Source: Alkaliphilus sp.
GTDB lineage: Bacteria > Bacillota > Clostridia > Peptostreptococcales > Natronincolaceae
Direction of reading: 5' to 3'
Length of the DNA stretch: 6,234 nt
NCBI GenBank assembly: GCA_023230535.1
Contig: JALNXC010000076.1
Coordinates: 1 to 6,234 of the forward strand
Positions 1-5,187 of the stretch are shown one piece after another (the stretch's first letter is position 1; each line of letters starts with the position of its first letter). Under the pieces are notes generated by a model. That model had not been told where the DNA came from. It made no database searches and saw only the letters and a list, made by a program, of their open reading frames with translations. The translations under genes were made by a program, and so were the position numbers.

Positions 1-468
1 AATTCCGCTATTTTCAGTTATTTGTTCGGCAGTATAGGCCTTGTGTCAAGCAGGGATATTTGGATAATTTTTATACTGGGTCTTTATATTCTTATTTCTA
101 TTTTGTTTTTTTACAGGTCTTTGTTTTATATAGCTTTTGATGAGGAGGCGGCCAGACTGGCAGGCGTCCCCGTAAAATGGATAAACCTCTATTTTATTAT
201 TTTAGTAGCGATGACAATTGCCATATCCATGAGAATAGTGGGGGTTTTGTTAGTATCGTCCTTGATGATAGTACCTGTAGCAACAAGTTTGCAGCTTGTC
301 AGAAGTTTTAAGCAGACCTTTATATGTTCAATTTTATTCGGGATACTATCGGTATTGATAGGATTATTTATATCATTTTATGTAGATTTAGCTCCCGGCG
401 GAACTATTGTAATTTCATCCATATTGATATTAATTGTTGTCATTTTAATAAAACATATAAAAGGGTGA
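1..468 (+). CDS. Metal ABC transporter permease, ABC-3 (ZnuB/MntB-like) family, 3' part
   Basis: This is the C-terminal 155 residues of an integral membrane subunit of a zinc/manganese/iron-type ABC importer. The reading frame is open from base 1, so the start is outside the window. An in-frame TTG at 22 is an internal Leu in a conserved stretch (SYLFGSI), not a start. Family hallmarks seen: the LFGSI stretch (residues 9-12), the cytoplasmic coupling segment FDEEAARLAGV (46-56), the MRIVGVLLVSSLMIVPVA block (77-94) and the late DLAPGGTIV motif (129-137). About four to five hydrophobic segments are visible, near 20-45, 58-80, 80-98, 106-127 and 134-151. The protein would partner with an ATPase and a substrate-binding lipoprotein, presumably encoded upstream. 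The metal cannot be told from the permease, so no symbol is given. The protein ends in a short basic tail (KHIKG), normal for the family. Confidence 0.9.
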   Translation, partial: NSAIFSYLFGSIGLVSSRDIWIIFILGLYILISILFFYRSLFYIAFDEEAARLAGVPVKWINLYFIILVAMTIAISMRIVGVLLVSSLMIVPVATSLQLVRSFKQTFICSILFGILSVLIGLFISFYVDLAPGGTIVISSILILIVVILIKHIKG

Positions 469-516
469 TTTTTTTATATAATGCCGTATAAAATCTACCC
501 CGTTTTATTAGGTATT

Positions 517-530
517 CTGTTATTTAACAG
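517..530. repeat. Short perfect palindrome downstream of the permease gene
   Basis: CTGTTA-TT-TAACAG is a perfect 6-bp inverted repeat with a 2-base centre, about 50 bases after the permease stop. It has no following T-run, so it is not a good terminator. It lies 24 bases upstream of the -10 box of the next gene and could be a protein-binding site. Its TGTTA/TAACA half-sites resemble, in reversed order, the half-sites of the repeat before the glutaredoxin gene. Function unknown. Confidence 0.3.
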
Positions 531-531
531 T

Positions 532-560
532 TATATACATAAAACAAATAGGCGTATAAT
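532..560 (+). promoter_or_regulatory. Probable promoter for the 72-aa hypothetical gene
   Basis: A perfect TATAAT lies at 555-560. The -35 slot 17 bases upstream (532-537, TATATA) is a poor match, and there is no TG extension. Transcription would start near 567, giving a leader of about 50 bases. The call rests on the -10 box and on position between two genes. Confidence 0.4.
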
Positions 561-617
561 ACATAAAAATTTAGGAAAACTAATGCCGGCAAATAGATGA
601 TTTTATATGGAGTGGAG

Positions 618-836
618 ATGGGAAACTTGATATATCATAAAGATATAGGGGATTTTATAGAATATCTTGATAAGGAAAAGAAGTTTTTTAATGATGTGGA
701 AGAGATAAATAAATATAATATTGAAGCCATTGCGGAGCTCATTCAATATTATAATGTAAAAGAATACAATTGCCCTATATATAAAAAAAATGACATCAAA
801 AAAGAAATAAAAAGATATTTTGGAAGTGTTATATAA
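618..836 (+). CDS. Hypothetical protein, 72 aa, small and charged
   Basis: I do not recognise this protein. The chosen ATG at 618 has GGAG at 609-612 with a 5-base spacer. An in-frame ATG at 597 would add seven residues (MILYGVE) but has no ribosome binding site at a useful distance. The product is rich in Lys, Glu, Asp, Ile and Tyr, has no signal peptide or membrane segment, and looks mostly helical: a DIGDFIEYLDKEKKFF-type helix, a second helix around EINKYNIEAIAELIQYY, and a Lys-rich C-terminal helix (KKNDIKKEIKRYF). It has a single Cys, so zinc binding is unlikely. A promoter-like -10 box precedes it and 132 bases separate it from the glutaredoxin gene, so it may be monocistronic. Codon use resembles its neighbours. 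It is probably a real cytoplasmic protein, but homology would be needed for certainty. Confidence 0.6.
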   Translation: MGNLIYHKDIGDFIEYLDKEKKFFNDVEEINKYNIEAIAELIQYYNVKEYNCPIYKKNDIKKEIKRYFGSVI

Positions 837-887
837 AATGTAGTGTATTTAATTTTGAAATTTTGTTTGATTATATAAAATAAATAT

Positions 888-916
888 TTGGATATTTAAC
901 AATAATATGTTAAAAT
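888..916 (+). promoter_or_regulatory. Probable glutaredoxin gene promoter (extended -10)
   Basis: TTGGAT (888-893), a 17-base spacer, and TAAAAT (911-916) preceded by TG at 908-909 form a plausible sigma-A promoter with an extended -10. Transcription would start near 923. The leader of about 45 bases contains a direct repeat TTAATAA (922-928 and 930-936) and a small hairpin, GTCTAA / TTGGAC (938-943 / 948-953, one G-T pair, GGTG loop), ending just before the ribosome binding site. Confidence 0.5.
895..914. promoter_or_regulatory. Candidate operator: perfect inverted repeat over the -10 box
   Basis: TTTAACA (895-901), a 6-base centre, then TGTTAAA (908-914). Both arms match perfectly, and the right arm covers the TG and the first four bases of the -10 box, so a bound dimer would block RNA polymerase. 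The spacing of arm centres is 13 bp. The half-site order is opposite to the TTGTTAA-N4-TTAACAA form that I recall for clostridial Rex sites, so I assign no regulator. Confidence 0.45.
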
Positions 917-968
917 CATTATTAATAACTTAATAAGGTCTAAGGTGTTGGACGCAGGGGGAATTTAA

Positions 969-1202
969 ATGTCAAAAGAGGTAATAGTTTTCACATCCAA
1001 ATTATGTTCATATTGTCATGTGGCGAAAGACTATCTTTCATCAAAAGGAGTTCAGTATATAGAAAAAGATGTTGAAACGGATCAGGAAGCTAGGTTAGAA
1101 TTGATTCAGAAAGGTATTACAGCCGTACCCGTAATAAAAATAGAAGGAGAGTTGATAGTCGGATTCGATAAGGGCAGGATCGACGAATTATTAGGATTAT
1201 AA
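969..1202 (+). CDS. Glutaredoxin family protein (YruB/NrdH-like), 77 aa
   Basis: This is a small cytosolic thiol-disulfide oxidoreductase with one thioredoxin fold. The beta strand EVIVFTS (residues 4-10) leads into the redox motif C13-S-Y-C16 at the start of helix 1. Next come the YIEKDVETDQEARLEL segment typical of glutaredoxins, the cis-proline loop TAVPV (T51-P54), and the GFDKGRIDELL tail (65-76) that in this family forms the last helix. The dithiol CxxC suggests disulfide reduction, not only deglutathionylation. Many anaerobes lack glutathione, and such short forms are often reduced by other thiol donors or thioredoxin reductase; the partner is not visible here. The length of 77 residues is normal. 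AGGGGG at 956-961 with a 7-base spacer fixes the ATG. The gene stands alone between two promoters and has its own candidate operator. NrdH is possible, but no ribonucleotide reductase is nearby, so no symbol is given. Confidence 0.88.
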   Translation: MSKEVIVFTSKLCSYCHVAKDYLSSKGVQYIEKDVETDQEARLELIQKGITAVPVIKIEGELIVGFDKGRIDELLGL

Positions 1203-1250
1203 TATATTTTTATAAATAATTAAGATATATAAGGATTTTTTATTTATATA

Positions 1251-1264
1251 GTATTTTAAAATAC
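1251..1264. repeat. 14-bp perfect palindrome upstream of fhs
   Basis: GTATTTTAAAATAC is exactly self-complementary. It lies in the AT-rich gap between the glutaredoxin gene and fhs, about 65-80 bases upstream of the fhs -10 box. A 14-base identical stretch (AGTATTTTAAAATA, 1250-1263) recurs at 5140-5153 upstream of the small minus-strand ORF. It could be a binding site or just AT-rich chance. Confidence 0.35.
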
Positions 1265-1292
1265 AAACACAATGTTTGCAATTAAACGTTGT
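1264..1292. repeat. Overlapping dyads upstream of the fhs promoter
   Basis: Two mutually exclusive inverted repeats share bases here. One is CAAACA-caa-TGTTTG (1264-1278). The other is ACAATGTTT-gcaatt-AAACGTTGT (1269-1277 / 1284-1292), with one mismatch that would be a U-G pair in RNA. No T-run follows on the plus strand, so neither looks like a terminator for the glutaredoxin gene. They lie 20-45 bases upstream of the fhs -35 slot, where an activator or repressor could bind. Confidence 0.35.
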
Positions 1293-1308
1293 AAAAAAAT
1301 AATGGGGG

Positions 1309-1337
1309 TGGTAGAATATCTTAAAGTATGATATAAT
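1309..1337 (+). promoter_or_regulatory. fhs promoter, extended -10 type
   Basis: TGATATAAT at 1329-1337 is a perfect extended -10 (TG, one base, TATAAT). The -35 slot at 1309-1314 (TGGTAG) is poor, as is common for extended -10 promoters. Transcription would start near 1344, leaving a leader of about 40 bases, too short for a folate riboswitch. Confidence 0.65.
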
Positions 1338-1371
1338 GGTAAAAGCTATGAAAAATCAAAAGAAATAATAT

Positions 1372-1378
1372 GGGGGTG
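1372..1378 (+). promoter_or_regulatory. fhs ribosome binding site that decides the start
   Basis: GGGGGTG lies 6 bases before the ATG at 1385. An in-frame ATG at 1370 overlaps this site and has no purine-rich sequence at the right distance of its own, so 1385 is preferred. The nine bases ATGGGGGTG here (1370-1378) recur exactly at 1302-1310, beside the -35 slot of the promoter. Confidence 0.7.
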
Positions 1379-1384
1379 TCGTTA

Positions 1385-3055
1385 ATGAAAACTGACGTTC
1401 AAATTGCGCAAGAAGCAACATTGTTACCAATCATCGAAATAGCAGAAAAATTAGGAATCAACGAGGACGATCTAGAGCTTTATGGAAAGTATAAAGCTAA
1501 AGTGTCCTTGGATGTGCTAACTAGGTTAAAAGATAAACCTGACGGCAAATTGGTATTAGTAACTGCTATAACTCCGACTCCGGCAGGAGAAGGAAAAACC
1601 ACTACTAATGTTGGATTGAGTATGGCCCTGAACAAAATAGGTAAAACAGCCTTTACAACACTCAGAGAGCCTTCATTAGGACCAAGCTTCGGGGTAAAAG
1701 GCGGAGCAGCAGGCGGAGGATATGCACAGGTAGTTCCTATGGAAGATATCAACCTGCACTTTACAGGTGATATTCATGCTGTTTCAACCGCTCACAACTT
1801 ATTAGCCGCTCTATTAGACAACCATCTGCATCAGGGTAATGAATTAAATATCGATGTTAGAAGAATAGTGTGGAGAAGATGCCTGGATATGAACGAACGT
1901 GCTCTTAGGAACACAATAATCGGGCTAGGAAGAAGAGCAGACGGTTATCCAAGACAAGACGGTTTCGATATCACGGTTGCCTCGGAAGTTATGGCTATTC
2001 TTTGTCTGTCTACCAGTTTTGAAGACCTGAAACAAAGAATAAGTAGAATGATTATCGCTTATAATGTTGAAAACAAGCCTGTAACCGTTAATGATTTGGG
2101 AGTAACAGGAGCATTATCATTGATACTTAAGGATGCAATTAAACCAAACTTGGTACAAACATTAGAAAATACACCAGCAATGGTTCATGGCGGGCCGTTT
2201 GCAAATATAGCTCATGGATGTAACAGTATTCAAGCAACAGCATTAGGTCTAAAACTTGCCGACTATATGATAACCGAAGCAGGATTCGGAGCCGACCTAG
2301 GTGCCGAGAAGTTTTTCGATATCAAATGTAGATTTGCCGGTTTAAAACCGGACTGTGTTGTTATAGTTGCTAATGCAAGAGCCCTAAAACATCATGGTGG
2401 AGCATCAAAGGCCGAATGGGGTATAGAAAATATGGATTATCTTGCAAAAGGTTTTGAGAACCTACAAAAACAAATTCAAAACGTACAAATGTTTGGTGTG
2501 CCGGCTGTAGTTGCCCTCAATAGATTCCCAGACGATACAGAGGCAGAGCTGGAGTTTATAGAGAAATATTGTCTTGAATTGGGAGCTGATATAGCGCTTT
2601 CGGAAGTATGGGGCAAAGGCGGAGACGGTGGAATTGATTTAGCTAATAAGGTAGTAGAAGTTATAGAAAAGAAACCTGCAGACTTTAAATTCCTCTACGA
2701 TGTTGAAGACAGCATTGTTGATAAAATTACTACAATTGCAACAAAATTGTATAATGCAGATGGAGTTGACTTCGCTAAAGCTGCTTTGGCAGAAATCAAG
2801 AAGTTTGAGGATCTAGGATTAGACAAAGTTCCTGTTTGTATAGCAAAAACTCAGCTTTCTTTATCTGATGATCCAAAGAAATTGGGCCTACCTAAAAATT
2901 ATAATGTTTCAATAAGCAACGTCAAATTATCGGCAGGCGCCGGATTTGTGGTAGCATATGCGGGAGAAGTTATGACAATGCCGGGATTGCCTAAAGTTCC
3001 TGCAGCAAATAGTATGGACATTCTTCCAAGCGGAGAGATCATAGGATTATTCTAA
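1385..3055 (+). CDS. fhs: Formate--tetrahydrofolate ligase (10-formyl-THF synthetase)
   Basis: This cytosolic enzyme joins formate to tetrahydrofolate at the cost of ATP, giving 10-formyl-THF. That product supplies purine and formyl-Met synthesis and, in acetogens and amino-acid-fermenting clostridia, the methyl branch of the Wood-Ljungdahl or glycine pathways. The protein has 556 residues, the usual bacterial length, starting MKTDVQIAQ as family members do. Motifs seen: the P-loop TPAGEGKT (65-72), the long signature around EPSLGPSFG and KGGAAGGGYAQV (95-116) leading to DINLHFTGD (121-129), and the second signature VHGGPFANIAHG. No key segment is missing. Its codons end in C (GAC, TTC, AAC, ATC) more often than those of trpS, which may reflect high expression. 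It has its own promoter and terminator, so it is monocistronic. No other C1 gene (folD, fchA, metF) is within the window, so its physiological direction cannot be judged. Confidence 0.97.
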   Translation: MKTDVQIAQEATLLPIIEIAEKLGINEDDLELYGKYKAKVSLDVLTRLKDKPDGKLVLVTAITPTPAGEGKTTTNVGLSMALNKIGKTAFTTLREPSLGPSFGVKGGAAGGGYAQVVPMEDINLHFTGDIHAVSTAHNLLAALLDNHLHQGNELNIDVRRIVWRRCLDMNERALRNTIIGLGRRADGYPRQDGFDITVASEVMAILCLSTSFEDLKQRISRMIIAYNVENKPVTVNDLGVTGALSLILKDAIKPNLVQTLENTPAMVHGGPFANIAHGCNSIQATALGLKLADYMITEAGFGADLGAEKFFDIKCRFAGLKPDCVVIVANARALKHHGGASKAEWGIENMDYLAKGFENLQKQIQNVQMFGVPAVVALNRFPDDTEAELEFIEKYCLELGADIALSEVWGKGGDGGIDLANKVVEVIEKKPADFKFLYDVEDSIVDKITTIATKLYNADGVDFAKAALAEIKKFEDLGLDKVPVCIAKTQLSLSDDPKKLGLPKNYNVSISNVKLSAGAGFVVAYAGEVMTMPGLPKVPAANSMDILPSGEIIGLF

Positions 3056-3080
3056 AAAGTATAAAATAGTATTACATATA

Positions 3081-3114
3081 AAAGAAGGTCTGGAATTTTC
3101 CAGACCTTCTTTTT
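3081..3114 (+). terminator. Intrinsic terminator of fhs
   Basis: The arms AAAGAAGGTCTGGAA (3081-3095) and TTCCAGACCTTCTTT (3098-3112) are perfectly complementary around a 2-base centre, so the real loop will be a few bases wider. A TTCTTTTT tail ends at 3114. It starts 25 bases after the fhs stop. The A-run on the left arm means it could also act on the minus strand, though no minus-strand gene ends here. Confidence 0.92.
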
Positions 3115-3124
3115 ATGCTATAAT
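3096..3124 (+). promoter_or_regulatory. trpS promoter overlapping the fhs terminator
   Basis: TATAAT at 3119-3124 is preceded by TG at 3116-3117 (TGCTATAAT, a perfect extended -10). The -35 slot with a 17-base spacer (TTTTCC, 3096-3101) falls in the terminator hairpin and is weak. Transcription would start near 3131, giving a leader of about 70 bases with no T-box elements. Confidence 0.6.
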
Positions 3125-3200
3125 AGTTATAGGTAGGGAATTAAAATATAAAAAATGTTAAACACTAATATGAGGTTATAAACAGGAGAGGAATCTACAA

Positions 3201-4196
3201 ATGAAGAGAAAAAAAATAGTATTTAGCGGTGCACAACCGACGGGAAGCCTAACATTAGGAAATTATATAGGGGCATTGCAGAATTGGAAGGCCCTTGAAA
3301 ATGAACATCATTGTTTATATTGCATCGTAGATTTACATTCTTTAACGGTACGCCAAGATCCTAAAGAATTTCATGGGATATCATTGTCATTTTTGACACA
3401 GTATTTAGCCAGCGGTTTGGATCCGGAGAAAAATATCATCTTTTTTCAGTCACATGTGCCTCAACATGCGGAGCTCACTTGGATTTTAGGTTGCGGCACA
3501 TATGTCGGAGAATTAAATAGAATGACACAATTTAAAGATAAATCGGAAAAAAATAAGGATAATGTCAACTCGGGATTATTCACATATCCGGTGCTTATGG
3601 CGGCAGATATATTGTTATATAAGACTGATTTGGTACCCGTGGGAGAAGATCAAAAACAACATTTAGAGTTAACCAGGGATATTGCGGCACGATTTAATAA
3701 TCTATACGGGGAGACCTTTTCGGTACCGGAGATGTACATTCCGAAAATAGGAGCCAGGATTATGAGCCTTCAAGAGCCTAGTAAGAAAATGTCAAAATCC
3801 GATGTAAATGCTAATGCAACAATATTTTTAATGGATTCTGAAGATACTATTATGAAAAAGATGAAAAGGGCGGTTACGGATAGTGAAAATATGATAGCTT
3901 ACAGGGATGAACAGCCGGGGATTAAAAATTTAATCACCATATATTCCAGTCTTACGGGTTTATCCATAGAGGAAGTAGTATCAAACTATGAGGGCAAGGG
4001 CTATGGGGCATTTAAAATTGATACGGCGGAGGTTATTATAGAATTTTTAAGGCCGTTCAAAAAAAATTACAAGGATTATATGAATAATCCGGATTTTATA
4101 GAGAATGTATATAAGAAAGGGGCACAAAAAGCCTATGGGCTTGCGGAAAATACTATGACCCTTGTGCGGGAGAGAATGGGGCTAGTACAAAAATAA
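3201..4196 (+). CDS. trpS: Tryptophanyl-tRNA synthetase
   Basis: This class I aminoacyl-tRNA synthetase charges tRNA-Trp with tryptophan through Trp-AMP; the enzyme is a cytosolic dimer. The 331 residues match the usual bacterial TrpRS. Seen in order: the N-terminal FSGAQPTG strand-loop (8-15) with the HIGH-like TLGN (18-21), whose first position is Thr, as is common in this enzyme; the Rossmann core with CIVDLHSLT; MAADILLY (133-140), whose Asp135 corresponds to the indole-contacting Asp of this family; VGEDQKQHLELTRD (147-160); and the KMSKS loop (196-200, followed by Asp). The C-terminal helical anticodon region ends in LVRERMGL. AGGAGAGG (3184-3191) with a 9-base spacer supports the ATG. 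The 3' end lies only 12 bases from the DUF881 gene with no terminator between, so the two are probably co-transcribed. No sign of a resistant or duplicated second TrpRS form is evident from sequence alone. Confidence 0.97.
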   Translation: MKRKKIVFSGAQPTGSLTLGNYIGALQNWKALENEHHCLYCIVDLHSLTVRQDPKEFHGISLSFLTQYLASGLDPEKNIIFFQSHVPQHAELTWILGCGTYVGELNRMTQFKDKSEKNKDNVNSGLFTYPVLMAADILLYKTDLVPVGEDQKQHLELTRDIAARFNNLYGETFSVPEMYIPKIGARIMSLQEPSKKMSKSDVNANATIFLMDSEDTIMKKMKRAVTDSENMIAYRDEQPGIKNLITIYSSLTGLSIEEVVSNYEGKGYGAFKIDTAEVIIEFLRPFKKNYKDYMNNPDFIENVYKKGAQKAYGLAENTMTLVRERMGLVQK

Positions 4197-4208
4197 ATAA
4201 GGAAACAT

Positions 4209-4934
4209 ATGAGGCAGGTTGAGGGAAGTGGTAAATTGAAAAAGTATAACAAATGGGTCAGTATTATAATAGTATGTGGTATATTTGGCATTATTATAGG
4301 CGTTCAATTAAACACAATGGTCAGCGGGGATTTCACTATGTTGTATAAAAATGAAATAGAGACCCAAGAATTGACGGAGTTAAAAAAAACTACCGAGGAT
4401 ATGAAGATAAAAATTGCTAATTTTAGAAATCGGGTTGAGGAACTGGAAAAAGAGCGTGCCGATGAGAGTGTTTCTTTAAAAAAGTTAAAATCAACTGTGG
4501 ACGAATATAAATTTTTAGCAGGATATTTACCGGTTTCCGGGCCGGGTATTACTATTGTACTGGAAAGCAATATTGAAGCAAATATCGCGGAAATCGTGGA
4601 AGGAAAAAGATATCTGATAAACCTAATAAATGAATTGAAAGTCTTCGGTGCAGAGGTGCTCTCCATCAATAATTATAGAATTGTCGGGCGTACCGAGATA
4701 ACCCTGGCAGGTAATCATATTAATATCAATGGAATATCCATTGCACAACCTTATATAATTCAAGCTATTGGAGACCAAAATTCCTTTAAGCAATATGTGG
4801 AACATGGAACAATTTTATTTGAACTTATGGAATTAGACGGTATTATTTCTAATATAAAATTTTCCGATAATATTAAAATTTTTCCCTTAACGAGGGAAAA
4901 ACCCTATGAGCATATAAAAGCGGTGGATGAGTAA
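4209..4934 (+). CDS. DUF881 family membrane-anchored protein
   Basis: This is a 241-residue protein of the DUF881 family, whose biochemical role is unknown. Relatives in Bacillus (YlxW/YlxX) sit beside cell-division and sporulation genes, so a role at the envelope or septum is often supposed. Seen: a basic N-terminus (KLKKYNKW, 9-16), one transmembrane segment (about 17-36), a coiled coil (about 48-96, rich in Glu and Lys), then the DUF881 domain from LPVSGPGITIVLE (107-119). That domain continues through YLINLINELKVFGAEVLSIN (135-154), the NHININGISIAQPYIIQAIGD region (169-189) and the final SDNIKIFP strand (219-226). The topology is probably N-in with the domain outside. AAGGAAA (4199-4205) supports the ATG at 4209. 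A TTG at 4236 after GAGGG is an alternative start that would trim nine residues and leave the membrane segment intact. The gene follows trpS by 12 bases, outside the usual division cluster. Its stop codon lies in a hairpin, and the last 48 bases overlap an antisense small ORF. Confidence 0.88.
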   Translation: MRQVEGSGKLKKYNKWVSIIIVCGIFGIIIGVQLNTMVSGDFTMLYKNEIETQELTELKKTTEDMKIKIANFRNRVEELEKERADESVSLKKLKSTVDEYKFLAGYLPVSGPGITIVLESNIEANIAEIVEGKRYLINLINELKVFGAEVLSINNYRIVGRTEITLAGNHININGISIAQPYIIQAIGDQNSFKQYVEHGTILFELMELDGIISNIKFSDNIKIFPLTREKPYEHIKAVDE

Positions 4935-5078
4935 ACCGGGATTTTCAGGTCCCGGTTTACTATATACAAGATCATGAACTAATAGTTTGGAATTCTGCTT
5001 TACAAAAGCATCTATATCGTTAAATACCGGTACTGCCATACAGATTACAGCTAAAAATATTATTAAATTTTTTTTCAT
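4887..5078 (-). CDS. Small secreted or membrane peptide, hypothetical, 63 aa
   Basis: I do not recognise this ORF, but it has good start signals. AAAGAGGT (5087-5094, 7 of 8 to the ideal Shine-Dalgarno) lies 8 bases upstream of the ATG, and a promoter-like pair lies just before it. The N-terminus MKKNLIIFLAVICMAVPVF is a textbook signal peptide or membrane anchor: two Lys, then about 14 hydrophobic residues. The middle (NDIDAFVKQNSKLLVHDLVY) is plausible protein. From about residue 41 on, however, the frame crosses the hairpin and then runs antisense to the last 48 bases of the DUF881 gene (GLLIHRFYMLIGFFPR). That tail may not be ancestral: a frame change just before the hairpin would meet TAG or TAA at once. 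It may be a true small gene, a truncated remnant of a longer secreted protein, or a chance ORF. It lies 109 bases downstream of degV on the same strand. Confidence 0.45.
   Translation of the reverse strand: MKKNLIIFLAVICMAVPVFNDIDAFVKQNSKLLVHDLVYSKPGPENPGLLIHRFYMLIGFFPR
4931..4960. terminator. Perfect hairpin at the end of the DUF881 gene, weak terminator
   Basis: GTAAACCGGGA (4931-4941) pairs perfectly with TCCCGGTTTAC (4950-4960) around an 8-base loop. The DUF881 stop codon (TAA, 4932-4934) is in the left arm. The downstream sequence on the plus strand is TATATACAAG, not a T-run, and on the minus strand there is also no T-run. It may stop transcription poorly, serve as a 3' stabiliser, or be a two-way terminator between convergent genes. 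Confidence 0.55.
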
Positions 5079-5111
5079 TTTGATCGACCTCTTTCAGAAA
5101 TATATTTGATC

Positions 5112-5140
5112 AATATATCGTTATATATATTTTCTGTAGA
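5112..5140 (-). promoter_or_regulatory. Possible promoter for the small minus-strand ORF
   Basis: Read on the minus strand, TCTACA (5140-5135, 4 of 6) and TATATT (5117-5112, 5 of 6) are separated by exactly 17 bases. Transcription would start near 5105, some 27 bases before the ATG. The 8-bp palindrome TTGATCAA (5106-5113) overlaps the -10 box. In such AT-rich DNA this is only moderate support. Confidence 0.35.
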
Positions 5141-5187
5141 GTATTTTAAAATATTACAACAGTTTATGGAAGACTGACTTAATAATT

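Noticed and set aside
454..506. Bulged long-range stem (ATAAAAGGGT with ACCCCGTTTTAT) as a permease terminator
   Set aside because: The loop would be about 30 bases, the stem needs a 2-base bulge, and there is no T-run after it, so chance pairing in AT-rich DNA is more likely.
1211..1248. TATAAATA / TATTTATA inverted repeat as a glutaredoxin gene terminator
   Set aside because: The stem is all A-T with a 22-base loop, too unstable for an intrinsic terminator.
1203..1384. Folate riboswitch controlling fhs
   Set aside because: The inferred transcript leader is about 40 bases, and the upstream sequence lacks the GC-rich paired arms of the known tetrahydrofolate riboswitch.
1480..1752. Minus-strand open frame of 90 codons inside fhs
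   Set aside because: It mirrors the conserved Gly/Ala/Pro-rich P-loop and signature region of fhs, giving a Pro/Ser-rich shadow, and has no start signals.
3056..3200. T-box riboswitch before trpS, as found for many Firmicute tRNA synthetase genes
   Set aside because: The leader from the inferred start is only about 70 bases, contains no T-box sequence or antiterminator, and the only terminator hairpin lies upstream of the trpS -10 box and belongs to fhs.
4304..4805. Minus-strand open frames (4304-4669 and 4623-4805) inside the DUF881 gene
   Set aside because: They are shadows of the coiled-coil and domain codons, Ser/Phe-rich as expected for the reverse of Lys/Glu codons, with no independent signals.
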